Part shown: positions 45,643 through 54,858 of the stretch, in pieces
Numbering within the stretch: the first letter of the stretch is position 1
Layout: each line of letters begins with the position of its first letter
Source of the DNA: Sphingobium jiangsuense
GTDB taxonomy: Bacteria; Pseudomonadota; Alphaproteobacteria; Sphingomonadales; Sphingomonadaceae
Length of the DNA stretch: 64,000 nt
Assembly: GCF_014196495.1 (NCBI RefSeq)
Contig: NZ_JACIDT010000001.1
Span: 62,001-126,000 of the forward strand
Reading direction: 5' to 3'
The notes under the pieces: generated by a model
Seen by the model: the letters and a program-made list of their open reading frames with translations, nothing else
Database searches by the model: none
Told to the model about the DNA's origin: nothing
Translations under genes and position numbers: made by a program

Positions 45643-46911
45643 TCAGAGGCGGGCGGGATATATGGCGGCAGCCGGTCCCAATGCCGCGAGATCGAGGCCG
45701 GACGGACGCTGGAACAGGCGCAGGCCGAACTCAGGCATGATCGCGATCAGATGGTCGAAGATGTCGGCCTGTATGCCTTCATAATCGGCCCATGCCGTCG
45801 TGGCGGCAAAGGCATAGATCTGGAGCGGCAGGCCATGTTCGCCGGGCGCGAGTTGGCGCACCAGCAGCGTCTTGTCATCGGCTATGTCGGGGCGGGCTTT
45901 CAGATAGGCCCGCACATAGGCGCGAAAGGTGCCGATATTGGTGAGCCGCCTGCTGTCGACGGCCTCCGCCCCGGCATGATCGGCATTCCAGCGCTCCACC
46001 TCTTCCCGCTTGGCCTGGAGATAATCGCTCAACAGACCGAAGCGCGACACGGCGGCCAGCCCCTCCCAGTCGAGAAAGCGGACGCTGTTCTGATCGACCA
46101 TCAGCGACCGCATGATACGCCGTCCACCCGATTCCGACATGCCGCGCCAATTGCGGAAGCTTTCATTGATCAGCCGGTGCGTGGGAATGGTCGTGATCGT
46201 CTTGTCGAAATTCTGCACCTTCACGGTATGAAGGGCGATATCGATGACGTCCCCGTCGGCGTTGACCTGCGGCATCTCGATCCAGTCGCCCAGCCGGATC
46301 ATATCGTTGGAACCAAGCTGCACCGAGGCGACCAGCGAAAGGATCGTATCCTTGAACACGAGCATCAAGACCGCCGCCATCGCCCCGAGACCGGAAAGCA
46401 GCAACAGGGGCGAGCGGTTCATCAGCACCGCGATGATCAATATGGCTGCGGCGCCATAGAGGAACATCTTGCCGATCTGGACATAGCCCTTGATCGGGCG
46501 GTCGGCGGCATGGGGGCGCCGCTGGTAGAGGTCGTTCAGCAGGTCCAGCACGCCGCTCAGGGCGATGGCGATGGTCAGGATGATGAAACCCGCGCAAAGG
46601 CTCTGGACCAGCGCGGTCACGCCGGCAGGCAGGTGCGGGACCGCGGCGATACCCGCCTGGATCACGAGCGCCGGCACGATGTTGGACAGGCGCGCCACGA
46701 TCGCGCCGATATGCCGCGCCTCGATGGGGAACGGAAGATGTCCGAGCACGCGCATGACGATCCGGCGCACGATTTCCTTGGCGATCCAGTTGGAAATCCA
46801 GGCGCACGCCAGCAACAGAAGCAGGGATATGCCAGTCTGCATCCAGGGTTCGGGTATCCAGGCCCGTATCAGATGTTCGATTTGGCCGGAGAAGGTGAAA
46901 GGATCGGTCAT
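45643..46911 (-). CDS. MscS-type mechanosensitive channel, YbdG-like
   Basis: 422 residues, about five N-terminal transmembrane segments, then the MscS pore and beta domain: LLLLSGLGAMAAVLMLVFKD, TILSLVASVQLGSNDMIRLG, DWIEMPQVNADGDVIDIALH and TITTIPTHRLINESFRNWRG. The long C-terminal domain matches the YbdG branch of small-conductance channels. It would release solutes, such as ectoine, on hypo-osmotic shock. Its start overlaps the stop of the upstream transporter gene (ATGA), extending the ectoine operon. Confidence 0.88.
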   Translation of the reverse strand: MTDPFTFSGQIEHLIRAWIPEPWMQTGISLLLLLACAWISNWIAKEIVRRIVMRVLGHLPFPIEARHIGAIVARLSNIVPALVIQAGIAAVPHLPAGVTALVQSLCAGFIILTIAIALSGVLDLLNDLYQRRPHAADRPIKGYVQIGKMFLYGAAAILIIAVLMNRSPLLLLSGLGAMAAVLMLVFKDTILSLVASVQLGSNDMIRLGDWIEMPQVNADGDVIDIALHTVKVQNFDKTITTIPTHRLINESFRNWRGMSESGGRRIMRSLMVDQNSVRFLDWEGLAAVSRFGLLSDYLQAKREEVERWNADHAGAEAVDSRRLTNIGTFRAYVRAYLKARPDIADDKTLLVRQLAPGEHGLPLQIYAFAATTAWADYEGIQADIFDHLIAIMPEFGLRLFQRPSGLDLAALGPAAAIYPARL

Positions 46912-48320
46912 CAGACTCGCTGCTCGTCGGAAAAGGGGTCGTAACGAAGGGACCGGCCCGCCGTCTCCGGCATGAAGCGCAGGGTAACAAGGCCGATGAC
47001 GCAGGCGGCCATCATGTAGAAGGCAGGCATCAGTTCATTGCCGGTCATGGTGATGAGCGCGCTTCCCATGGCGGGCGCGGTGCCGCCGAAGAGAGAGGTG
47101 GAGATATTATAGGCGATGGCGAAGCCGGCAAAGCGAACCGGGGTCGGAAACAGCGCCGGGAATGTCGCGGAGATGGTCGCGAGCTGCGGCACATAGAGCA
47201 GGCCGAGCAGGACGAAGCCGACGATCGCCCCGGCAAGGCCGGTCGCCATCAGCATATAGAGAGGCACCACGGCGAGAAGCAATCCGGTCAGCGAGAACGC
47301 CCACAGGGCGCGCCGCCCTATCCGGTCGGACAGGCTGCCCGCGAAGGGCAGGAACAGCATCATGAACAGCATGCCGATGATCGGGACGATCAGCGCCTGG
47401 TCCGGCGACAGGCCGATGCGCCGCTGAAGATAGGTCGGCATATAGCTGAGCAGCGTGTAATTCACCACGTTGAGCGCAACGACAAGGCCAGCCACCACCA
47501 GCATCGGCCGCCAATGCCGCCGCACGAGCGTCGAAAGACGCGGCGTCCCGGTCCGGCCGCCGCCATGCCTTTCTTCGCGGAAGATCGGCGTATCCTCCAT
47601 CCTCGACCGCAGATACATGCCGATCAGGCCCATGGGCGCGGCGATCAGGAACGGAATGCGCCAGCCCCATTCATGCATCGCCGCGTCCCCCAGCAGCAGC
47701 GAAAAGGCCAGCATCAGGAAGGCGCCGAACGAAAAACCCGCCAGCGTGCCGAATTCCAGAAAGCTGCCGTAAAAACCGCGCCGGTCGTCCGGCGCATATT
47801 CGGCCATGAAAGTTGCCGCGCCGCCATATTCGCCGCCGGTCGAAAAGCCCTGCACCATGCGCAGCAGGATCAGCAAGGTCGGCGCCCAAAAGCCGATGCT
47901 GGCATAATCGGGGATCAGCCCGACGCACAGCGTTGCGCCGGACATCAGCAATATGGTGAAGGCCAGCACCGATTTTCGCCCCAGCCGGTCGCCCAGCGGC
48001 CCCCAGAAAAGTCCGCCCAATGGCCGGACAAGGAAAGAGATGGCGAAGGTCGCCAGCGCGAACAGCACGGCCTCGTCGACATCGCCGGGGAAAAGTGCGG
48101 CGGAGATATAGGTCACGCCATAGGCATAAATGCCATAGTCGAACCATTCGGTCGCATTGCCCAGCGCCGACGCCGCGATCGCGCGACGAAGCGTGGCCCG
48201 GTCCGTCACCGCTTCCGGCGGCGGGGTTCCGGAAACCTCGACGATAATGCTCGGATCGGCTGCCCGCCCGGCCGATCCGGCATCGGCAAGACCATCAGTC
48301 ACCGGCAGACCCGCCGGCAT
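46911..48320 (-). CDS. MHS-family MFS transporter, ProP-like
   Basis: 469 residues, 12 transmembrane segments of the metabolite:H+ symporter family. SALGNATEWFDYGIYAYGVT is the classic ProP/KgtP N-terminal motif, followed by RPLGGLFWGPLGDRLGRKSV and MVQGFSTGGEYGGAATFMAE. The C-terminus is shorter than E. coli ProP and lacks its osmosensing coiled coil. Position directly after ectD suggests uptake of ectoine or another compatible solute. The N-terminal 40 residues are poorly conserved in composition and the start could lie slightly downstream. Confidence 0.85.
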   Translation of the reverse strand: MPAGLPVTDGLADAGSAGRAADPSIIVEVSGTPPPEAVTDRATLRRAIAASALGNATEWFDYGIYAYGVTYISAALFPGDVDEAVLFALATFAISFLVRPLGGLFWGPLGDRLGRKSVLAFTILLMSGATLCVGLIPDYASIGFWAPTLLILLRMVQGFSTGGEYGGAATFMAEYAPDDRRGFYGSFLEFGTLAGFSFGAFLMLAFSLLLGDAAMHEWGWRIPFLIAAPMGLIGMYLRSRMEDTPIFREERHGGGRTGTPRLSTLVRRHWRPMLVVAGLVVALNVVNYTLLSYMPTYLQRRIGLSPDQALIVPIIGMLFMMLFLPFAGSLSDRIGRRALWAFSLTGLLLAVVPLYMLMATGLAGAIVGFVLLGLLYVPQLATISATFPALFPTPVRFAGFAIAYNISTSLFGGTAPAMGSALITMTGNELMPAFYMMAACVIGLVTLRFMPETAGRSLRYDPFSDEQRV

Positions 48321-48368
48321 TCCGCGATCGCGCCAGGAACGGGCGGAGCCGTGCGTTCCCCGTGTCGC

Positions 48369-49289
48369 TCATGGCATCTTCCCCTCCATGAGGGGACCGG
48401 ATACCGGGTGCAGGCCCTGCGGCACGCCACGGGCCGCGATGAACTCCGGACGCGGCTTGTCGACGCCGAAGGGCGGCTTCAATGCATTGCTGACGGCATT
48501 ATAGACCAGAAAGGCGTTGGCACGCGGGAAAGGCGTGATGTTCCCGTTGGAGCCGTGCATGATATTGCAGTCGAAAAGGACCACGGTGCCGGGCTTTCCG
48601 GTCGGTGCGACGATTCCATGCCGATGCGCCAGCTCGGCAAGACTGTCCTCGTCCGGCACGCCATATTCCTGTCGCTTCAGCGACATGCGGTAATGATCTT
48701 CCGGTGTTTTCCCCACACAGGTGAGGAATGTCCGGTGCGATCCCGGAATCAGCATCAGCGGCCCGTTATGCGGCGTGTTTTCCGCCAGCAGGATCGACAT
48801 GGACAGCGCGCGCATGCGCGGCATGCCGTCCTCGACATGCCAGGTCTCGAAATCGCTGTGCCAGTAAAATTCCTTGCCGCGGAAACCCGGCTTGTAGTTG
48901 AGCCGGGACTGGTGGATGTAGACTTCGTCCCCCAGCAGGAAGCGCGCGACGCCGGCCAGCCGCTCATCGGCCGCCAGACGCGCCAGCACGCGGCTTTGAG
49001 CATGAATCTTGAAGATGGAGCGGATCTCCTGCCCGCCCGGCTCGGCGACGACCGTTTCCTCTTCGAGTGCATCGGGATCGGCCAGCAGCTTGCCGGCCTC
49101 ACTCTGGAGAAAGGCGACCTCCTCTTCCGAGAAAAGATCTTCAAGGACCAGATAGCCGTCACGTTCGAAACGGGCGGCCTGCTCACGGCCCAGCGGCGCA
49201 TCCCCATTCCAGTCGCTGTGCACGACCGGATCGAGACGCGGCAGGAACATGGCCATGTCGGCTTTCCGGGAAGGATATAGGTCGTTCAT
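48369..49289 (-). CDS. ectD: Ectoine hydroxylase
   Basis: 306 residues. A non-haem Fe(II)/2-oxoglutarate dioxygenase converting ectoine to 5-hydroxyectoine. The iron ligands are visible in EFYWHSDFETWHVEDGMPRM (His, Asp) and VLFDCNIMHGSNGNITPFPR (His). The N-terminal MNDLYPSR and DPVVHSDW match the family, which is why I place the start at 49289. An upstream ATG at 49304 adds only MAECP. It is fourth in the ectABCD order, 33 bases after ectC. Confidence 0.94.
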   Translation of the reverse strand: MNDLYPSRKADMAMFLPRLDPVVHSDWNGDAPLGREQAARFERDGYLVLEDLFSEEEVAFLQSEAGKLLADPDALEEETVVAEPGGQEIRSIFKIHAQSRVLARLAADERLAGVARFLLGDEVYIHQSRLNYKPGFRGKEFYWHSDFETWHVEDGMPRMRALSMSILLAENTPHNGPLMLIPGSHRTFLTCVGKTPEDHYRMSLKRQEYGVPDEDSLAELAHRHGIVAPTGKPGTVVLFDCNIMHGSNGNITPFPRANAFLVYNAVSNALKPPFGVDKPRPEFIAARGVPQGLHPVSGPLMEGKMP

Positions 49290-49322
49290 GGGACATTCCG
49301 CCATTTTTTCCGGATCAGTTTG

Positions 49323-49727
49323 TCAGCGGGCCGCCTGAGCCATATCGCCCTCGGCCGGATAGGCGCCGTTCTCGTCATGGACTTCCCGGCCCGTCACCGG
49401 CGGATTGAACACGCAGGCGCACAGGATATCGGTTTCGGGGCGCACGATATGCCTGTCATGGGCATTGAGCGCATACATAACGCCGGGCGCGAGCCGATGG
49501 GTGACGCCCGTGCCCAGATCCTCGATCGTGCCGTTCCCCTCCAGCACCAGAACCGCTTCCAGATGGTTCTGGTAATGCATGCGCAGTTCCTCGCCGGCAT
49601 ACATGGTCGTAACATGGAACGAAAAACCCATGCCGTCATCCCTGAGCAGCAACCGGGCGCTTTCCCAGCCTTTCGACTTCACATTGCGGTCGGATGCGCG
49701 GATGTCCTCCAGCGTGCGGACGATCAT
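49323..49727 (-). CDS. ectC: L-ectoine synthase
   Basis: 134 residues, cupin-fold enzyme closing the ring of N-gamma-acetyl-2,4-diaminobutyrate to ectoine. [20 protein letters not shown] at the N-terminus, then [38 protein letters not shown] and [20 protein letters not shown] are diagnostic. It lies 18 bases after ectB and is clearly co-transcribed. Confidence 0.96.
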   Translation of the reverse strand: MIVRTLEDIRASDRNVKSKGWESARLLLRDDGMGFSFHVTTMYAGEELRMHYQNHLEAVLVLEGNGTIEDLGTGVTHRLAPGVMYALNAHDRHIVRPETDILCACVFNPPVTGREVHDENGAYPAEGDMAQAAR

Positions 49728-49745
49728 ATGCCTGTTCTCCCTTTC

Positions 49746-51053
49746 CTATTCCGCGGCCACGCCATAGGAAGCCGCCAGCGCGACGCGGATGCTTTCCTCA
49801 AGGATGTCGAGACCGGCCGACAGCACGGCGTCATCGATCACAAGGGGCGCCAGCACCTTGACGATCTCATCATGCGCACCGCTGGTTTCGATGATGAGAC
49901 CGCGCGCAAAGCAAGCGGCGGTAACAGTGGCGGCGACCTCGCCCGAACCGACGTCGATCCCGCGCATCATGCCCCGGCCACGGGTCGAAAGATCCTGTTC
50001 GGCCGCGATCGCCGCCAGCCGCCGTTCGAGCAGCGCACCGCGCCGGGCGATATCCTTCCGGAATGCGCCGTCGCTCCAGAAATGGCGCAATGCGGCGGTT
50101 GCGGTCACAAAGGCATGGTTGTTGCCCCGAAAGGTGCCGTTGTGCTCGCCGGGGGACCATTGATCGAGTTCGGGGCGGAAAAGGGTCAGCGCGAAGGGCA
50201 GGCCCATGCCGGAAAGCGACTTTGCCAGAGTGACAATATCCGGCGTGAAGCCCATGCCCTCGAAGCTGAAAAAGTCCCCGGTGCGGCCGCAACCGGCCTG
50301 AATATCATCGACGATCAGCAGCGCGCCGTGACGCCTGGCGATCTCCGCGATCCTGCGCAGCCATTCGGGCGAAGCCGCGTTGAGGCCTCCTTCGCCCTGC
50401 ACGATCTCCACCAATATGGCGGCGGGCGCATCAAGGCCGCTGGACGGGTCCGCCAGCCGCCGTTCCAGCAGTTCGGCCGTATCGACGTCCGGTCCATGAT
50501 AGCCGTCATAGGGCTCATGCGCGACATGGCTGAGCGGCACGCCCGCGCCCGCCCGCTTGGACGCATTGCCGGTGCAGGCCAGCGCGCCCAGCGTCATGCC
50601 GTGGAAACCGTTGGTGAAGGCGATCACCAGTTCACGCCCCGTCACCTTGCGGGCGAGCTTGATCGCCGCTTCCACCGCATTGGTGCCGGTCGGCCCGGTG
50701 AACATCGCGCGATAATCCAGCCCGCGCGGTTTCAGGATGAGGGCTTCCAGCGTTTCGAGAAAGTCGGCCTTGGCGTCCGTGTGCAGATCGAGGCCATGGG
50801 CGATGCCGTCTGCCGCGATATAATCGAGCAGGGCCTGCTTCAGCACGGGATGATTATGCCCATAGTTCAGCGTCGAGCAGCCCGACAGAAAGTCCAGATA
50901 GCGGCCGCCGCGATTGTCGTGCATCCACACGCCTTCCGCTCTTGCGAACTGGCGCGGCATCGCACGGGCATAGCTGCGCACCGTGGATTCCCGCCGCTCG
51001 TAGATGCGCGTGTCGGGAAGGGTCGAGGTGGGTTTGGGGAGTGCAGGGGTCAT
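49746..51053 (-). CDS. ectB: Diaminobutyrate-2-oxoglutarate transaminase
   Basis: 435 residues, PLP-dependent class III aminotransferase making 2,4-diaminobutyrate from aspartate semialdehyde. It shows ESTVRSYARAMPRQFARAEG, FLSGCSTLNYGHNHPVLKQA, VIAFTNGFHGMTLGALACTG, IVDDIQAGCGRTGDFFSFEG and the PLP Lys in LAKSLSGMGLPFAL. The EctB-specific DLHTDAKADFLETLE is also present. ATG 51053 lies one base after the ectA stop. ATG 51062 overlapping ectA is an alternative, and longer frames are not supported. Confidence 0.95.
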   Translation of the reverse strand: MTPALPKPTSTLPDTRIYERRESTVRSYARAMPRQFARAEGVWMHDNRGGRYLDFLSGCSTLNYGHNHPVLKQALLDYIAADGIAHGLDLHTDAKADFLETLEALILKPRGLDYRAMFTGPTGTNAVEAAIKLARKVTGRELVIAFTNGFHGMTLGALACTGNASKRAGAGVPLSHVAHEPYDGYHGPDVDTAELLERRLADPSSGLDAPAAILVEIVQGEGGLNAASPEWLRRIAEIARRHGALLIVDDIQAGCGRTGDFFSFEGMGFTPDIVTLAKSLSGMGLPFALTLFRPELDQWSPGEHNGTFRGNNHAFVTATAALRHFWSDGAFRKDIARRGALLERRLAAIAAEQDLSTRGRGMMRGIDVGSGEVAATVTAACFARGLIIETSGAHDEIVKVLAPLVIDDAVLSAGLDILEESIRVALAASYGVAAE

Positions 51054-51054
51054 A

Positions 51055-51639
51055 TCATCCATTCTCCTCGGACGATGCGCCGCCCAGGGGCAGCGGGCCG
51101 ATGCGCGCCTGCCATTCGGTGGCATGGGCGCCGGCAAAATGCGCGTCGCGCTCAAAGCGGGGGATTTTCTCCAGAGCGGTCCGCCACCTGCGGGCGAGCC
51201 CCTTGAACAAGGCCCAGGACGCGTGATTGTCGTCCGTCACGGTCGTGGTGAGATGGGTGACGCCCGCATTTTCCGGGCGGGCCAGCAGTTCTTCGATCAT
51301 CCGGCCCGCCAGCCGCCGACCGCGCGCTTCGGCTGAAACCGCCACCTGCCAGACGAAGAAATCCCGAGGCGCCGTCGGCGGCCGATAGCCCGATACCCAG
51401 CCCATCACCTGAGCGCCCCGTTCCGCCACGATGCAGAAATCGGCGAAGTCGGTGCATTGCAACAGGTTGCAATAGGCGGAATTGGCATCGAGCGGCGGAC
51501 AGGCCGCGATCAGCGCCGTGATGGCCGGCCCGTCCGTTGCGACGGGTTTGCGAAGTTCAAAGACCTGCCCCTTGCCCCGGTCGGAGCGCGCAGAAGCCCT
51601 TGGCGGCGCGAAAGCCGCTGTAGCTTGGGAATCGAATAT
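51055..51639 (-). CDS. ectA: Diaminobutyrate acetyltransferase, with an apparent ATA start
   Basis: GNAT-fold enzyme, second step of ectoine synthesis. Homology begins at ELRKPVATDGPAITALIAAC and runs through PPLDANSAYCNLLQCTDFAD, GWVSGYRPPTAPRDFFVWQV, ARGRRLAGRMIEEL and TTVTDDNHASWALFKGLARR. The frame is open from TAA 51643-51645 to 51055, but contains no ATG or GTG, and its first TTG (51462) lies inside the conserved fold. The only upstream candidate with a ribosome site is ATA at 51639, six bases after GGGAGA, giving 194 residues. A start mutation or sequencing error is the alternative. The gene's identity is firm; its start is not. Confidence 0.8.
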   Translation of the reverse strand: MFDSQATAAFAPPRASARSDRGKGQVFELRKPVATDGPAITALIAACPPLDANSAYCNLLQCTDFADFCIVAERGAQVMGWVSGYRPPTAPRDFFVWQVAVSAEARGRRLAGRMIEELLARPENAGVTHLTTTVTDDNHASWALFKGLARRWRTALEKIPRFERDAHFAGAHATEWQARIGPLPLGGASSEENG

Positions 51640-51704
51640 TGTTTATCTCCCGAATTATATTTTGGTTGCAGAAGGTCGAAAACCTTCGGAGTCGGCGCCA
51701 TATA

Positions 51705-51719
51705 TGCCGATTATCGGCA
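51705..51719. promoter_or_regulatory. Palindrome in the ectA-ectR divergent region
   Basis: TGCCGATTATCGGCA is a perfect 7-base inverted repeat around one base. On the ectA strand it lies within a possible promoter, TTGAAT - 17 bases - ATATAT, 66 bases before the proposed ectA start. It is a good candidate operator for the adjacent MarR-type regulator. A second AT-rich inverted repeat (CATATT - CCGGAA - AATATG) sits at about 51768-51785, nearer ectR. Confidence 0.55.
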
Positions 51720-51824
51720 CATATTCAACCCTGAGGTTCATAAAACTATTTCGAAAGGTAAAGCATATTCCGGAAAATATGGCCAAAATCCGGTTCATAT
51801 TGCTGTTTCCTCCATGGTGGGGCT

Positions 51825-52325
51825 ATGCAGCGGATCATGGCTTCCGAGATAGCTTCCCTGACCCTCCGCGCGCTTCGCCGGGTATTGCGCGCCACCGAAA
51901 TCGGCAGCCGCCAACTGGCGGCCGCGACGGGCCTCACGCCTTCACAGCTGCTCGTCCTGCGAGAAATCGACACGCGCGGTTCCGCCACGCCGGGTGCCAT
52001 TGCACAATCGCTGCAATTCAGTCAGGCAACGATCACCACTATCGTCGACCGCCTGGAATCATTGGGCTTCGTCCAACGCAAACGCAGCGAAAAGGACAAG
52101 CGCCAGTTTCATCTGAGCACGCTGCCCGATGGAAAGAAGGCGCTGGCCGACGCGCCGGACCCGTTGCAGATGCGGTTCATGGAGCGGTTTTTGGCGCTTC
52201 CGCCATGGGAACAGGCCATGATCCTCTCAGCGGTCGAGCGTCTTGCCACGTTGATGGACGCCGATACCATCGATGCCGCGCCCCTGCTCGACAGCGGCTT
52301 GATCGACCGGTCGGGACCCGCCTGA
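51825..52325 (+). CDS. ectR: MarR-family regulator of the EctR type
   Basis: 166 residues, winged-helix MarR fold: LRALRRVLRATEIGSRQLAA, GLTPSQLLVLREID, AQSLQFSQATITTIVDRLES (recognition helix) and the wing GFVQRKRSEKDKRQF. It resembles EctR1, known as a repressor of ectABC in methylotrophs, and like EctR it is transcribed divergently from ectA. I infer control of the ectoine operon and itself. ATG 51837 is an alternative start. It converges on the DUF389 gene. Confidence 0.82.
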   Translation: MQRIMASEIASLTLRALRRVLRATEIGSRQLAAATGLTPSQLLVLREIDTRGSATPGAIAQSLQFSQATITTIVDRLESLGFVQRKRSEKDKRQFHLSTLPDGKKALADAPDPLQMRFMERFLALPPWEQAMILSAVERLATLMDADTIDAAPLLDSGLIDRSGPA

Positions 52326-52351
52326 CCCCGGCTTGCTGAAGGGTCCTCGCG

Positions 52352-53860
52352 CTAGTCTTGCGGAACGGAAGCTTCGGCGGCCCCGGTCGCACCCTGCGCC
52401 CATCGCAGATGGAGGGCCCCGCCCGCCGAACCCGTTTCCGCCGCGCCTCCCCGCACGGCAATTCCTTTCGCTATGGCCTCGCGCTGCGCGGAAGTGCCTC
52501 CATGCACGACTATGCCCCGCGAAAGGCGGGACGCCCCCCAGGCGGCGACATCCAGTGCCGTGACATCGACCACGCCGCTGTCAATCGGCACGGCCGGCAG
52601 TTCCACATCCACCGGCGGAGACAGTGCGATGGTCCATCCCGGAAGCGCGCGACCGGCGCGGGCCTCAAGCGCCCGGTAGCCGGCCATGCCGAGCCCCGGA
52701 AGCGGGGCCGCGGTAGCGCGCAGCGTGCGCGATGCCATGTCGGCATGGATGGCGGAGGCGTCCTGACCAGAGATCAGCGCAAGTTCGGCAACGGCTCGCT
52801 CCCGCTGTCCCGTCCCCATACCGGTCTCGGCCGCCCGCGCGATCTGCGCTGCTTCGGCCGCGCTGGCATCGGAACCGATGCGAAGCTGGTCGACATGGAA
52901 ATCGACGGGCTTGCCCAGCCGTTGGCCCAGGGTCGTTCCCAGCCGCCGGTCGGCCTGCTGGTCGAGTCTCGACGTCAACATGACGGCCCGCACGCGGATG
53001 GGGTCGGTCGCATAGTCGATGTCCAGCTGGCTCAGCCTCGCGCCCTCCGGGAAATGCGCGCGCAAGGCATCGCGAATCTGGCGTTGCGCGACCGCCTCGA
53101 ACGCGATCTGCCTGAGACCAGCCCCCAGCGGCACCGACAACACACCCAGCGCGACGACGAAAAGCGCGAGCTGCCAACCCGTATGGTGCGGGGAAAGATG
53201 GCCGCCAAAGCCGTATATGCGGGCGACAAGGGCTGCGGTCAGCGCGATCGTGACCGCGTTGGTCAGGAACAGCAGGAGCGATCCTGAAAAGACGGTCCAG
53301 TTCCAGGTGGCGAGGCCGAAGCCGACCACGGCCAGCGGCGGCATGAGCGCGATGGCGATGGCGACCCCCACGACCGTGCCCCCGCGTCCCCGGATCAGCG
53401 CATAGGCGCCGGCAACGGCGGAAAGAAGCGCCACCAGAAGGTCGAACAACGTGGGCCGGGTGCGCCCGGCGATCTCGCTGGTGATGGTCTGGACCGGCGA
53501 AATCGCCACCATCACCACGCTGAGCAGGATGGCGATCGCCGAACCCAGCGCCAGCGCCGTGGCGGCGCGTCGTATCTCATGGAAATCGAGCGTCGCGATA
53601 CCGAAGCCCAGCCCGATGATCGGCATCATCAACGGGGACAGCAGCATCGCCCCGATCAGCACCGCGACGGATGGCATCAGCAAGCCGAGCATGGAAATGG
53701 CGGCGGACACCAGGATCAGGAATACATAGCGGCCGGACCAGCCCGATTCCTCCGCGATCTGCCGCAGCACGGCGTCATGATCGACGCCTCCCACGGCCCA
53801 GATATTCCACCAGCGGCGCAACTTGCCACGACTGCTGCTCGCCACTGCTGTTTCAACCAT
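52352..53860 (-). CDS. DUF389 / TIGR00341 family membrane protein
   Basis: 502 residues. After a short cytoplasmic N-terminus come about six transmembrane segments with GRYVFLILVSAAISMLGLLM, SVAVLIGAMLLSPLMMPIIG and VVGVAIAIALMPPLAVVGFG, the DUF389 hallmarks. The C-terminal 230 residues are soluble and probably extracytoplasmic. The function of the family is unknown. ATG 53860 has AAGGACC in front and is preferred to an upstream frame. It shares only the convergent end with ectR, so a link to osmotic stress is speculative. Confidence 0.85.
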   Translation of the reverse strand: MVETAVASSSRGKLRRWWNIWAVGGVDHDAVLRQIAEESGWSGRYVFLILVSAAISMLGLLMPSVAVLIGAMLLSPLMMPIIGLGFGIATLDFHEIRRAATALALGSAIAILLSVVMVAISPVQTITSEIAGRTRPTLFDLLVALLSAVAGAYALIRGRGGTVVGVAIAIALMPPLAVVGFGLATWNWTVFSGSLLLFLTNAVTIALTAALVARIYGFGGHLSPHHTGWQLALFVVALGVLSVPLGAGLRQIAFEAVAQRQIRDALRAHFPEGARLSQLDIDYATDPIRVRAVMLTSRLDQQADRRLGTTLGQRLGKPVDFHVDQLRIGSDASAAEAAQIARAAETGMGTGQRERAVAELALISGQDASAIHADMASRTLRATAAPLPGLGMAGYRALEARAGRALPGWTIALSPPVDVELPAVPIDSGVVDVTALDVAAWGASRLSRGIVVHGGTSAQREAIAKGIAVRGGAAETGSAGGALHLRWAQGATGAAEASVPQD

Positions 53861-54135
53861 ATTGGTCCTTCTTCGACAAAATCCCAGGACCGGATTGTAC
53901 CGATCGAATCTCTTCTGCCAAGCAAAGGAACCCGGATTGCTGCCTGCCCACACAATATCCTCGCGTCCCGGCAATCCGGACAATCGGCACGGTGGAGCGT
54001 TTCAGGCCGCAATCTTGACCCATTCGATTTGCATCGGCCGGTTGGGATACAGGTCGGGGATCAGCAGATTCACTTCTCTTTCCCCGCAACACCGCGCCGA
54101 AAGCACGCCTGAGGCAGGCCGGAAATCCGTTCCCC

Positions 54136-54858
54136 CTACTCCCAGTTCCGCGCGCGCGCCGCCGCTTCCTCGCGCTGGTCGAGCGCGCCTTCGGGGGCGA
54201 GGGCCTGCGCGGCGGCCATGATTTCGCCGACCGCCCCGCCGGCCTGCCGATAGTCCCCGCCCGGCTGTCCGCCGCCGGATTGCAGGCGTTCGATCGCCCA
54301 GCGCCCCTCTTCCCGGCAGGCGAGGCCCGCCAGCGCTTCCGTCTCGAATATCCGGCAATAGCGGCCGTCCGCGTCGCGGAGGGACAGCAGGATGCGCACC
54401 GGCTGCGGCTCGGCGGCGCTCAGCTGCGCGGTCAGCGCCCTGTCGAGCGCGCCTTCGGCCACCAACTGCCCGTCCGCGCTGCCGACCGGGCCGCCCCCTA
54501 TCCGGCTGCCCAGCAACAGCCCCAGGGCGAGCGAGGCCGCCAGCGCGCCGCCGCCCGCGATCCAGCGCGACGGCAAGGAGAAGCGCGTCTTTTCCGCCCT
54601 CTTCGCCCGCGCGCCGTCCAGATCGATCACTTCGCCCGCGCGGGCGGGAGAGCGTGCCGCGTCGATCAGCCTGTCGGGCACCGGCATTTCCGCCACCGGC
54701 GCATAATGGGCGCGCAGCCGCTCGCGCAGCGCGCGGTGCCCGGCCAGTTCGGCCGCCAGCGCCGGATCGGCGGCGAGCGCCGCCTCCACCCGCGCCCGGT
54801 CCGCCGCGTCGAGCTGCCCCTCCGCATAGGCGGCGAGCATTTCCCGGTCGATCGTCAT
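54136..54858 (-). CDS. Anti-sigma factor, membrane-anchored
   Basis: 240 residues. The N-terminal 60 residues (MTIDREMLAAYAEGQLDAAD and DPALAAELAGHRALRERLRA) resemble anti-sigma domains but lack the HxxxCxxC zinc motif. A single transmembrane helix is at about 103-122 (AGGGALAASLALGLLLGSRI), and the rest would be periplasmic. The start overlaps the ECF sigma stop by four bases (ATGA), the classic arrangement of a sigma and its antagonist. The gene ends WE-stop at 54136. Confidence 0.8.
   Translation of the reverse strand: MTIDREMLAAYAEGQLDAADRARVEAALAADPALAAELAGHRALRERLRAHYAPVAEMPVPDRLIDAARSPARAGEVIDLDGARAKRAEKTRFSLPSRWIAGGGALAASLALGLLLGSRIGGGPVGSADGQLVAEGALDRALTAQLSAAEPQPVRILLSLRDADGRYCRIFETEALAGLACREEGRWAIERLQSGGGQPGGDYRQAGGAVGEIMAAAQALAPEGALDQREEAAARARNWE

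Noticed and set aside
51510..51701. Small ATG-started frame overlapping the 5' part of ectA
   Set aside because: It is in a different frame from EctA, and joining it would need a frameshift that gives an untypical N-terminus. The intact EctA frame makes a start-codon problem more likely than a frameshift.
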